Of a DNA stretch of 64,000 nt, positions 15,442 to 23,506 are shown piece by piece (position 1 is the first letter of the stretch; each line of letters begins with the position of its first letter). Location: NCBI GenBank assembly GCA_016795285.1, contig JAEUIC010000001.1, positions 124,001-188,000 on the forward strand, written 5' to 3'. Below the pieces are notes generated by a model. That model did not search any database and had not been told where the DNA came from. It saw only the letters and a list, made by a program, of their open reading frames with translations. The translations under genes were made by a program, and so were the position numbers. The stretch is from Planctomycetota bacterium. Its GTDB lineage: Bacteria > Planctomycetota > B15-G4 > SIAN01.

Positions 15442-16746
15442 ATGGCGTACTCGAACGACCGACTGCCGCCCGGCACGCGCACCTTCAGCCGGCGCGAGCT
15501 GCTCGGCGTGCTGGCGCGCGGCGCCGGGACGCTCGCCGTCGCGCCGTCGCTGTTCTCGCTGCTGGCCGACGAGGCGCTGGCGCAGCAGGGCGGCGCGCGC
15601 GCGAGCGCGAAGCGCAAGCTGATCGTGCTGTGGCTCGAGGGCGGGCCGTCGCAGATGGACACCTTCGATCCGAAGCCAGGCGCGCCGACCGCCGGCGGCG
15701 TGAAGGCGCTGCCGACCGACTTCACCGGCTGGAGCTTCGCCGACTCGCTGCCGCAGCTGGCCAAGCGAGCGCGCAAGCTGGCGGTGATCCGCAGCATGAC
15801 CTCGCGCGAGGGCAACCACTCGCGCGCCCGCGCGCTGGTGCAGAGCGGCTACGTGCCGAATCCGACGGTCACCTTCCCGTCGCTCGGCTCGATCGTCGCG
15901 CACGAGCTCGGCGACCTCGCGCACGACCTGCCCGCCTTCGTGCAGATCAACGGCGCGCCGCTCGCGGCCGGCTACCTCGGCGTCGCGGCGTCGCCGTTCG
16001 TCCTCGATCGGCCCGAAGGGAAGATCGAGAACCTCGCCTACGCGGGCGGCGTCGACCCGCGCCGCCTCGACCATCGCGGCGACATGGTCGACGTGCTCGA
16101 CGACAGCTTCGCCAAGCGCGGCGGCGAGCCGGCCGTCGCGGCGAACCGGGCGCAGCGGCAGCGCGCGCGCCGCTTGATGGACACGAAGCTGCTCGCCGCG
16201 TTCGACGTCGAGCAGGAGAAGGAGGCGGTGCGCGACGCCTACGGCCGGAACCCGTTCGGCCAAGGCGTCCTGCTGGCGAGGCGACTGCTCGAGAACGGCG
16301 TGCAGGCGGTGCAGGTGGTCAGCAACGGCTGGGACACGCACGACGACAACTACGCGCGCGTGCGGACGCTCAATCAGCAGCTCGACCCCGCCTTCGCCAC
16401 GCTGCTCGACGATCTCGAGAAGCGCGGGATGCTGGCCGACACGCTGGTGGTCTGCATGGGCGAGTTCGGGCGCACGCCCGAGGTGACCGGCAGCGGCGGC
16501 CGCAACCACTGGCCGAACCACTGGTGCGTCGCGCTGGCCGGCGGCGGCATCAAGGGCGGACAGGCGTACGGCGCCACCAACGAGCACGGCACCGAGATCG
16601 CCGACAAGCCGACGCAGGTCGCCGACCTCTTCGCCACGCTCGGTGCCGCGCTGCGGCTCGACGGAGCCAAGCTCTTCCACGCCGGCAAGCGGCCGATCAC
16701 CCTGCTCGACCCGAACGGCAAGGTGATCCAGCCGCTGCTGGCGTGA
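15442..16746 (+). CDS. DUF1501 family protein, Tat-exported
   Basis: 434 aa. The N-terminus has a twin-arginine motif, FSRRELLG (SRR at 16-18), followed by a weakly hydrophobic stretch, so folded export through Tat is likely. The body follows the alkaline-phosphatase-like DUF1501 pattern: LIVLWLEGGPSQMDTFDPKP, LAVIRSMTSREGNHSRA, NGWDTHDDNY, VVCMGEFGRTP, GGRNHWPNHWCVALAGGGI. AGGAG precedes ATG 15442. It is the usual planctomycetal partner of the DUF1549/DUF1553 gene upstream and is probably co-transcribed with it. The substrate is unknown. Confidence 0.95.
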   Translation: MAYSNDRLPPGTRTFSRRELLGVLARGAGTLAVAPSLFSLLADEALAQQGGARASAKRKLIVLWLEGGPSQMDTFDPKPGAPTAGGVKALPTDFTGWSFADSLPQLAKRARKLAVIRSMTSREGNHSRARALVQSGYVPNPTVTFPSLGSIVAHELGDLAHDLPAFVQINGAPLAAGYLGVAASPFVLDRPEGKIENLAYAGGVDPRRLDHRGDMVDVLDDSFAKRGGEPAVAANRAQRQRARRLMDTKLLAAFDVEQEKEAVRDAYGRNPFGQGVLLARRLLENGVQAVQVVSNGWDTHDDNYARVRTLNQQLDPAFATLLDDLEKRGMLADTLVVCMGEFGRTPEVTGSGGRNHWPNHWCVALAGGGIKGGQAYGATNEHGTEIADKPTQVADLFATLGAALRLDGAKLFHAGKRPITLLDPNGKVIQPLLA

Positions 16747-16794
16747 GCGCGCCGCCGCTCGCGCGACCGCCGCGCCGCCCCCCTCGAGGGCGTC

Positions 16795-17490
16795 CTACGA
16801 GTCGACGTACTCGAGGCTCGACGCGACGAGCTCGCCGGTCGCGCTCGACTTCCACGCGCGCAGCCCGACGGTGAGGCCGAGCGCCGGGTCGGGCGCGCTG
16901 TCCTGGACGGCATAGGCGTCGTTCGCCTGGAAGACGTCGGGGATCAGCGGCACGAACAGCTGCGTGCCGCTCGACTCCTCGACCGCGATCCGGAGCAGCT
17001 CGCCCGGGTTCCCGCGATGCGCCTCGAGGTCGATGGCGGCGCCCGGCGCGGGGTAGCGCGGCGTGATCGAGAGCGAGAGCTCCTCCTTGTCGTAGAACGC
17101 GACGCTCCCTTCGTCCTGGCCGTAGTAGTTGGAGTAGCACGCGCCGAGCACGATGTGGTGGTCGCTCATCGCGACGGTCGCGCCGAGCTCGTCGTCGAAC
17201 CCGCCGTTCGCGTGGAGCAGCATCTGGTCGGCGACCCACGGCTTGCTGGCGGAGCGGCGCCGGAAGATGCAGGCCGAGCCGGAGATCGTCGGGTTCACCC
17301 CGTCGAACGGCTGGCCGATCACGGCCGCGTTGCCGTTCACCGCGACGTCGTGGCCGAAGTTCAAGTTGTAGGTCGTCGCCGGCGGTTCGAAGGGCGCCGT
17401 CTGGCCGAAGGTCGAGCCGTTGCGCTCGAAGAGGTAGGCGGCGCCGATGAACTGCGTCGTGGCGCTCGACTCCGCCGGCGCGCAGACCGG
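16795..17490 (-). pseudogene. 5'-truncated FG-GAP-type secreted protein remnant
   Basis: About 230 codons of good protein sequence: integrin-like FGHDVAVNGNAAVIGQPFDG and DELGATVAMSDHHIVLGA repeats. A C-terminal beta domain then begins SLSITPRYPAPGAAIDL and matches the tail domain of the intact FG-GAP protein at 53327-56131. There is no start codon, signal peptide or ribosome site. Upstream the frame runs straight into the antisense of intergenic sequence and then the glycosyltransferase gene. I read it as the 3' remnant of a once longer gene, cut when the glycosyltransferase cluster arrived or was rearranged. It could only be expressed by readthrough from 17553. Confidence 0.6.
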
Positions 17491-17552
17491 AACACTCGGG
17501 TTCGACCGGGCGCGTAACAGCCCCCGAACCGTGGGCCGGCGGTCAGCTTGCG

Positions 17553-18794
17553 TCAGCGGGTGGACGCTGCCGCGGCAGCGACCGCGTAGGCGCGATCGAG
17601 CTCGACCAGATGGTCCGCCATCGAGCGCAGCGCCGGCCTCGCCGCCTGCCGCAGCGAGGTCAGGAGGTCGCCATCGAGGCAGTCGTGCAGCAACCGCGCG
17701 AGCTGCTCCGCGTCGCCGGCGCGGAACACCCTGCCGCGCGCGCCGACCCGGGCCGCCGGCGCCCCCCGATCGGCCACCAGGACCGGGAGCCCCAGCGCGA
17801 GCGCCTCGTCGACCACCAGCCCGTGCGTCTCGAAGTAGCGCGACGCGAAGACCGCGACATCGGCATCCGCCGACATCTCGGCCAACGCGCTCGCGGTGTA
17901 GGGGCCGTTCAGCGTGAGCGTGACGCGGCGGGCCGCCCGCTCCACGGCGGCGCGCTCCGCGGCGTCGAGCAGCCGCCCGTGGTGGTGGATCGCGACGCGC
18001 GCGGGATCGGGCAGCCGCTCCGCCGCCTCGACGAGCGTGCCCAACCCCTTGCCGGGATCGAGCGCCCCCCACGTCGCCACCACCAGCCGCCGCGGCGAGC
18101 CGGCGCGCTCCCGGCGCGGCGGCGGGGAAGCGACGCGCGGCGCGGGCAGCGGCGCTGCGACGAGTCGTTCCGAAACTGGCCCGAGCAGCTCCCGCAACCA
18201 GTCGCGCTGTTCGAGCGAGAGCGCCAGAACGATCCCCGCCAGCCGCAACTCCTCCGCGAGACGCTCGCGCCGTTGCGCGAAGCGATCGAGCAGCGCTTGG
18301 TGCGGCGCGGCGACCAGGCGCGCGACGCAGCGCGCGCACTCGTCGACGGTGCGCGCGGTCGGGCAGAGGTCGCGATGGTCGGGCAGCCGGAAGAAGAGCG
18401 GGCAGCTCGCCCAGAGATCGTGGAGCGTGACGACGGCCGCCGCGCCGCGGCGTCGCGCGACGGCGATCGCGTCGCTGGTCAGGTTGTGCCAGTGGTGCAG
18501 GTGGAAGAGCTGCGGCCGCGTGCGCTCGATCACCGCTTCGAGCGACGCGCGCGCGCCCTCGTCGACTCCGACCAGTTGCGCGAGGCCGCGCGGCGGCGGA
18601 CGCAACCGCCAGACGTCGAGCCCCTCTTCCCGCTCCAGGACGAGCGGGTCGCGGCGCTCGACGCGATCGCTGCCGGCCACGATGGCCACCGCATCGCCGC
18701 GCGCCTGCTGGGCCGCGGCGAGCTCGCGGACGTAGGTCTCGGTGCCGCCGTGCGAGTCGGGCGGGAAGGAGTGGATCGCATGTAGGATCCGCAT
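17553..18794 (-). CDS. GT4-family glycosyltransferase (left flank of cluster)
   Basis: 413 aa GT-B fold enzyme. N-terminal Rossmann start RILHAIHSFPPDSHGGTETY (acceptor side, GG loop), HLHHWHNLTSD, and VVTLHDLWASCPLFF. The C-terminal donor domain has VATWGALDPGKGLGTLVEA and the E-x7-E retaining signature in RYFETHGLVVDEALALGLP (about 337-355). Mid-region Cys residues (CPTARTVDECARCV) form a CxnCxxC knuckle also found in the paralogue at 28774. It is divergent from the cupin gene, with only 36 bp between start codons, so the two share a control region. It probably transfers the nucleotide-activated product of the cluster, or a common hexose, to a glycan or lipid. Confidence 0.92.
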   Translation of the reverse strand: MRILHAIHSFPPDSHGGTETYVRELAAAQQARGDAVAIVAGSDRVERRDPLVLEREEGLDVWRLRPPPRGLAQLVGVDEGARASLEAVIERTRPQLFHLHHWHNLTSDAIAVARRRGAAAVVTLHDLWASCPLFFRLPDHRDLCPTARTVDECARCVARLVAAPHQALLDRFAQRRERLAEELRLAGIVLALSLEQRDWLRELLGPVSERLVAAPLPAPRVASPPPRRERAGSPRRLVVATWGALDPGKGLGTLVEAAERLPDPARVAIHHHGRLLDAAERAAVERAARRVTLTLNGPYTASALAEMSADADVAVFASRYFETHGLVVDEALALGLPVLVADRGAPAARVGARGRVFRAGDAEQLARLLHDCLDGDLLTSLRQAARPALRSMADHLVELDRAYAVAAAAASTR

Positions 18795-18830
18795 CGACCC
18801 GCACGATAGGCCACGCGCGGAGCGCTGCCC

Positions 18831-19199
18831 ATGCGTCGCCCGTTCGATCGCTGCAACCTCGGCCAGCTCCCGCTCGAACGGGTCCGCGCGCACGGCGGCG
18901 ACGGGACCATCGCCTTCTGCCGCGTCGCCGCGCGCGAGCAGCTCTCGGGCGCGTTGAACTTCATCGACCTCGCCGAGCTGCCGCCCGGCGCCTCGATCGG
19001 CCGCCACCAGCACGCCGACGACGAGGAGGAGTTCTACTTGGTGCTGTCGGGCAGCGGCCGCATGGAGCGCGACGGCGAGAGCTTCCGCGTCAACGCCGGC
19101 GACCTCATCCGCAACGGGCCGGGCGGCGCGCACGGCCTCGTGAACGACGGCGCCGAACCGCTGCGCCTCTTCGTCTTCGAGGCGAAGCTGCCGCGATGA
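18831..19199 (+). CDS. Cupin-domain protein
   Basis: 122 aa, a single cupin barrel. Motif 1 is GRHQHADDEEEFYLVLSGSG (metal ligands His59, His61 and a Glu about 66), and motif 2 has NGPGGAHGLVNDG (His about 103). Such small cupins with sugar-nucleotide genes are often isomerases, or mannose-6-phosphate-isomerase-like or sensor proteins. Its stop overlaps the start of the nucleotidyltransferase gene (ATGA at 19196-19199), so it acts in the same pathway by inference. It is the first gene of the rightward operon 18831-23506. Confidence 0.9.
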   Translation: MRRPFDRCNLGQLPLERVRAHGGDGTIAFCRVAAREQLSGALNFIDLAELPPGASIGRHQHADDEEEFYLVLSGSGRMERDGESFRVNAGDLIRNGPGGAHGLVNDGAEPLRLFVFEAKLPR

Positions 19200-20356
19200 G
19201 GACGGTCGCGCTGGTGCAGGCGGGCGGCATGGGGAGCCGCATGCGGGCGAGCGGCGCCCCGGCGATCAAGCCGCTGGTCTCGGTGCGCGGCGTGCCGCTG
19301 CTCGAGCGCAACGTGCTGGCGCTGCTGCGCGCCGGGCTGCGCGAACTCGCGGTCGTCGTGCCGGCCGCGGCGCCGGAGCTGCGCGACTTCGTGCTGCGTC
19401 GGGCGCGCCCGCTCGCCGAGGCGCTCGGCGCGACGCTCGAGCTCGCGATCGAAGCGACGCCGCGCGGGACGATCGGCGCCGCCTCCGCGTGGGCCGGGCG
19501 CGCCGACGCGCTGCTGGTGGTCAACGCCGACAACCTCGCCGCGCTCGACCTGCCCGCGCTGCTGCGCGACCACGCCGCGTCGGGCGCCGCGCTGACGATC
19601 GCCGTCCATCGCGAGCCGTTCACGATCCCGTGGGGGGTGATCGAGCTCGCGGGCCGCGACGTCGCCGCCTACCGCGAGAAGCCGAGCCACGAGGCGCTCA
19701 TCTGCAGCGCCCTCTCGGTGCTCGGTCCGGCGGCGATGGCCGCGATCCCGCGCGACCACCCCTGCCCGCTGCCCGCGCTATTCGAGACGCTGCGCGCGCG
19801 CGGCGATCGGATCCACGCCCACCTGCACGCCGCGCCCTGGATCGACGTGAACGACGCGCGCGACCTCGAGCGCGCCGAGGCGCTGCTCGCTCGCCATGTC
19901 GACGCCTTCGAGCGGCTCACCGATGCGCCGGCGCTCACCGTCTGCGGCGCGCTGCTGCGCCATGGCGACGCGCTCCTGCTGGAGCAGCGCGCGGCGGACG
20001 CCGCGAGCCATCCGGGACTCTGGGATACGCCGGGCGGCAAGGTCGAGCCGGGCGAGGCGCCCGCCGCGGCGATGGCGCGCGAGCTGGTCGAGGAGCTCGG
20101 CCTCGCCGGCGCGGCGCCGATCGCGCTCGGGAGTTTCGACGACGTCGACGTGGCGCGTCAGCGCATCGTCCGCCACCATGCCTTCGCGCTCGACGTCGAG
20201 CCCGCGGCGCTCCGCCCGACGGGCAGCTGCTTCCGGTGGATCGAACGTTCCGGATTGTCACAGCTCCAATCCTTGAACGGCGTCGTGCGACGCTCGCTCG
20301 CCCTCGAGCGCGCCGCCGGTGCGACGCCGCCGAACTTGGCGCCGCCGACCGGTTGA
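19196..20356 (+). CDS. Nucleotidyltransferase-NUDIX fusion protein
   Basis: 386 aa with two catalytic domains. Residues 1-235 are a sugar-1-phosphate nucleotidyltransferase (GT-A-like): the signature is VQAGGMGSRMR with a conserved Lys in AIKPLVSVRGVPLLE, then LLVVNADNL (metal Asp) and YREKPSHEALI. Residues about 245-375 are a NUDIX hydrolase: LWDTPGGKVEPGE, then the Nudix-box REL-x-EELG element (about 295-302) in a complete G-x5-E-x7-RE-x2-EE-x-G pattern. The first domain would make an NDP-sugar or NDP-cyclitol, the second would hydrolyse a nucleoside diphosphate derivative. I know of no common enzyme with this pairing. It is translationally coupled to the cupin. Confidence 0.88.
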   Translation: MRTVALVQAGGMGSRMRASGAPAIKPLVSVRGVPLLERNVLALLRAGLRELAVVVPAAAPELRDFVLRRARPLAEALGATLELAIEATPRGTIGAASAWAGRADALLVVNADNLAALDLPALLRDHAASGAALTIAVHREPFTIPWGVIELAGRDVAAYREKPSHEALICSALSVLGPAAMAAIPRDHPCPLPALFETLRARGDRIHAHLHAAPWIDVNDARDLERAEALLARHVDAFERLTDAPALTVCGALLRHGDALLLEQRAADAASHPGLWDTPGGKVEPGEAPAAAMARELVEELGLAGAAPIALGSFDDVDVARQRIVRHHAFALDVEPAALRPTGSCFRWIERSGLSQLQSLNGVVRRSLALERAAGATPPNLAPPTG

Positions 20357-20450
20357 GCCGCCCACGAACCGCGTTCCCGTGCTATCGAGGAGCACGTGGA
20401 GACGGCTCGCGGGAGCGAGTCGAGTGCGAGTCGAGAGCCGCAGGACGACG

Positions 20451-21452
20451 ATGCGCCCCTTCGATCGAGCGACCGCCAGCGTGCGCGAGGACGAGCTGCT
20501 GCGGGCGGCCGCACGCGCGCGCGGCGGCACGGCCGGCGCTGCCGAGGTCGACGCGCTGCTGCCGCCGTTCCCGCTCAAGGTGCAGCTGCAGACGACGACG
20601 CGCTGCAACGCCGCCTGCCAGATGTGCCCCCATCCGCTCGTCACGCGCGCGCCGGGCTTCGAGCACGGCGAGATGAGCCGCGCGCTCTACGACGCGCTGC
20701 TCGCCGAGCTGGCGAACCATCCGATCGAGCGCCTCTCCCTCTTCCTCATGAACGAGCCGCTGCTCGACCGGCGCATGGTCGAGTGGATCGCTGCGGCGCG
20801 CCGCGCGCTGCCCGCCACCACGCTCAACCTCTTCAGCAACGGGGCGCTGCTCCGGCTCGAGCTGGCGGAACAGCTGGCGGAGGCGGGGCTCGACGAGCTC
20901 TGCGTCAGCGTGCACGGCTTCGAGGCGCCGCGCTACGAAGCGGTGATGGAGGGGCTCTCCTTCGCGCGCATCGACGCCCAGCTGCGCGGACTCTTCGGCC
21001 ACGCGCGCGACGGCCGGATCGGCCGGCTGCGGCTCAAGGTCGTGATGGGCGACCTGCCCGAGCTGGTCGCCACGCTGCCCGCCGCCGACCCGCTCTACCG
21101 CGACCACGTGCTGCTGAAGGCGTTCTCGAACGAGCGCGCCGTCGCCGGCGTCGCGCCCGGCCTCGCGAGCAGCCCGCTCGCCGACGCGGCCGCAGCTCGC
21201 GCCGCGCCGCTCTGCCAGCGCCCCTTCGTCAAGTTCTACGTCCTCTGGGATGGCACCTGCGTGCTCTGCAACGTCGACTGGAAGCGCGCCGCCGTGGTCG
21301 GCCGCATCGATCCCGCGGCGGGGATCGGCATCGCCGACGTCTGGCGCAGCGATCGCTACCGGGAGATCCGCGCGCGCCACCTGCGCCACGAATTCGAGCC
21401 GGGGTTCCTCTGCCGCGGTTGCGACTACGCCGCCGTCGCCGAGGGAGGCTGA
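20451..21452 (+). CDS. Radical SAM / SPASM-domain enzyme
   Basis: 333 aa. The [4Fe-4S]-SAM motif is CNAACQMC (Cys52, 56, 59: CxxxCxxC) within QLQTTTRCNAACQMCPHP. The core continues with LSLFLMNEPLLD and TLNLFSNGALL, the beta strands of the partial TIM barrel. A SPASM-like auxiliary cluster is at the C-terminus: CQRPFVKFYVLWDGTCVLCN and FLCRGCDYA. Radical SAM/SPASM proteins in saccharide and aminocyclitol clusters do dehydrogenations, epimerisations or dideoxygenations, but the reaction here is unknown. ATG 20451 begins the conserved protein; 94 bp separate it from the fusion gene and only 4 bp from the cyclase gene. Confidence 0.9.
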   Translation: MRPFDRATASVREDELLRAAARARGGTAGAAEVDALLPPFPLKVQLQTTTRCNAACQMCPHPLVTRAPGFEHGEMSRALYDALLAELANHPIERLSLFLMNEPLLDRRMVEWIAAARRALPATTLNLFSNGALLRLELAEQLAEAGLDELCVSVHGFEAPRYEAVMEGLSFARIDAQLRGLFGHARDGRIGRLRLKVVMGDLPELVATLPAADPLYRDHVLLKAFSNERAVAGVAPGLASSPLADAAAARAAPLCQRPFVKFYVLWDGTCVLCNVDWKRAAVVGRIDPAAGIGIADVWRSDRYREIRARHLRHEFEPGFLCRGCDYAAVAEGG

Positions 21453-21456
21453 GCCG

Positions 21457-22593
21457 ATGGAGCCGACCGCTCGACTCGAAGTCGCCGCCGACCAGCACCA
21501 CCGCTACGCGGTCGAGATCCGCAGCGGCCTGCTGCGCGAGCTGCCGGAGCAGCTCGCCCTGCGCTTCCCCGGCGCCCGCCTCGCGCTGATCAGCGACAGC
21601 GGCGTCGCGCCGCTCTACGCGCAACCGCTGCTGGCGGCGCTCCACGCCCGCGGTCAGCTCGCCTCGCTGCACGTCGTCGCCGCCGGCGAGGCGTCGAAGA
21701 GCGTCGAGCAGTGGCAGCGCCTCGTCGGCCAACTGCACGCGGCCGGGCTCGATCGGCGCGGCGTCGTCGTCAACGTGGGCGGCGGCGTCGCCTGCGATCT
21801 CGGCGGCATGGTCGCGGCCACCTACATGCGCGGCATCGCCTACGCGAACGTGCCGACCACGCTGCTGGCGCAGCACGATGCGGCGATCGGCGGCAAGGTG
21901 GCCGTCAACGCGCCGTGGGCGAAGAACTTCCTCGGCGCCTTCCACCAGCCGCGCCACGTCTGGATCGACCCGGAGACGCTGCGCACGCTCGACCGCCGCC
22001 AACTCGCCGCCGGACTCGCCGAGTCGATCAAGGTGGCGATGATCGGCGAGCCGGAGCTGCTCTCCCTGCTCGAACGCGACGCGCGCCACCTCCTCGCGCG
22101 CGACAGCGTGCGGCTCGGCGAGGTGGTCGGCCGCTCCGCCGCGAAGAAGATCGAGCTGCTGGCAGGCGACCCGTTCGAGCACGACCTGCGCCGGCCGTTG
22201 AACCTCGGCCACACCTTCGGCCATGCGCTCGAGACCGAGCTCGAGTACGAAGGGCTCCTCCATGGCGAGGCGGTCGCCTGGGGACTCGTCGTCGCGCTCG
22301 AGATCGCCTGCGCGCGCGGCCTCTGCCCCGCCGCCGATCGCGACCGGATCGTCGCGCTGCTCGCCCGCTGCGAGCTGCCGCCTCCCGTCGCCGCCGAACG
22401 GTTGCACGCGGCGCTCGGACGGCTCGCGGCGATCCGGCTGGTGCGCGGCAACCGGCTCCACTACGTCCTGCCGACCTCGGCCACCTCGGTGACCATCGAC
22501 GAGGTCGCGAGCGACGAGCTGCAGGCCGCCGTCGCCGCCGCGATCGCGCAACCCCTGCTGCGCCCGCGCGCGAGCGCGGCCCATGCCGGCTGA
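21457..22593 (+). CDS. Dehydroquinate-synthase-like sugar-phosphate cyclase
   Basis: 378 aa of the AroB/sugar-phosphate-cyclase superfamily. NAD-binding GGGVACDLGG (108-117), ATYMRGIAYANVPTTLLAQ (121-139), then DAAIGGKVAVN with Asp141 and Lys147, AKNFLGAFHQP (Lys156, Asn157), GLAESIK (Glu189, Lys192), and zinc ligands in LNLGHTFGHALE plus LLHGEAV. Almost all DHQS pocket residues are kept, but the C-terminal DKK-type lysine segment is replaced by IRLVRGNRLHYVLP. The setting next to a ROK kinase, nucleotidyltransferase and aminotransferase argues for a cyclitol or C7-sugar route rather than the shikimate pathway. Ordinary AroB cannot be excluded from sequence alone. Confidence 0.85.
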   Translation: MEPTARLEVAADQHHRYAVEIRSGLLRELPEQLALRFPGARLALISDSGVAPLYAQPLLAALHARGQLASLHVVAAGEASKSVEQWQRLVGQLHAAGLDRRGVVVNVGGGVACDLGGMVAATYMRGIAYANVPTTLLAQHDAAIGGKVAVNAPWAKNFLGAFHQPRHVWIDPETLRTLDRRQLAAGLAESIKVAMIGEPELLSLLERDARHLLARDSVRLGEVVGRSAAKKIELLAGDPFEHDLRRPLNLGHTFGHALETELEYEGLLHGEAVAWGLVVALEIACARGLCPAADRDRIVALLARCELPPPVAAERLHAALGRLAAIRLVRGNRLHYVLPTSATSVTIDEVASDELQAAVAAAIAQPLLRPRASAAHAG

Positions 22594-22603
22594 GCCGCTC
22601 GGC

Positions 22604-23506
22604 ATGGCGGACGCGACGCTCGGCTTCGACCTCGGCGGCACCAAGCTGCTGGCGGCGCTGCTCGACGGAGCGGGTCGCATCGTCGCGCAGCAGCGGATCG
22701 CCACGCCCGACGGCGCGCCGGCGCGCGTCATCGACGCGATGGCGACGCTCGCTGCCGAACTGGCGGCGCGCGCGCCAGCCGTCGTCGCGCGCGCGGCGGG
22801 AATCGGATTCCCCGGCCTCGTCGACGTCGCGCGCGGCGTGGCGCGCAGCTCGGTCATCCTGCGCGAGTGGCGCGAGGTGCCGCTCGCCGCGCAGCTGTCG
22901 CAGCGGCTCCGCTTGCCGGTCGCGCTGGACAACGACGTCCATCAAGCAGCGCGCGCCGAGCGGGCGGTGCGCGGCGCAGCCGAGCGCGACTTCCTCTTCC
23001 TCACCGTCGGCACCGGCATCGGAGGCGCGCTGGTGCTGCGCGGTGAACTCTGGCCGGGCGCGGAGGGGCTCGCCGGCGAGATCGGCCACCTCTCCGTCGA
23101 TCGCGACGGGCCCGAGTGCGCCTGCGGCCGGCGCGGCTGCATCGGCGTCGTCGCCTCGGGCGGCGCGATCGAGCGACAGCTCGGATTGGCGAAGGGCGGC
23201 CTCGCGGCAGCGGCGGCCGCGGGCGATCCGCGCGTCACGGCGGCCCTCGCGGAAGCGGCGGCGGCGCTCGGCGGCGCGCTGGCCAGCGCGATCAACCTGC
23301 TGGCGTTGCCGCTCGTCGTGGTCGGCGGCGGCGTGGTCGAGCTCGACGGCCGCTTCGTGGCGGCGGTCGAGGCGGCGCTGCGGCGCGACGCGATGGCGGA
23401 GATCGGCGCGGCGACCCGCGTCGAGCGGGCGCGCTGCGGCTACGAAGCGGGCGCGCTCGGTGCAGCGCTCCACGCGCGCGGCGTCGCGCGCAGCGCCTCG
23501 GAGTAG
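22604..23506 (+). CDS. ROK-family sugar/cyclitol kinase
   Basis: 300 aa from ATG 22604 (an in-frame ATG at 22583 overlaps the cyclase stop and is possible). ATP-binding FDLGGTK (8-14), catalytic Asp in ALDNDVHQAA (about 110), TVGTGIGGALVL, and the ROK zinc site: GEIGH with ECACGRRGCIG (CxCGxxGC, about 172-179). ROK enzymes phosphorylate glucose, N-acetylmannosamine and similar sugars; in validamycin and acarbose pathways a ROK-type kinase phosphorylates the C7 cyclitol, which makes the position right after the cyclase notable. The 3' end overlaps the convergent kinase gene by 67 bp. Confidence 0.9.
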   Translation: MADATLGFDLGGTKLLAALLDGAGRIVAQQRIATPDGAPARVIDAMATLAAELAARAPAVVARAAGIGFPGLVDVARGVARSSVILREWREVPLAAQLSQRLRLPVALDNDVHQAARAERAVRGAAERDFLFLTVGTGIGGALVLRGELWPGAEGLAGEIGHLSVDRDGPECACGRRGCIGVVASGGAIERQLGLAKGGLAAAAAAGDPRVTAALAEAAAALGGALASAINLLALPLVVVGGGVVELDGRFVAAVEAALRRDAMAEIGAATRVERARCGYEAGALGAALHARGVARSASE

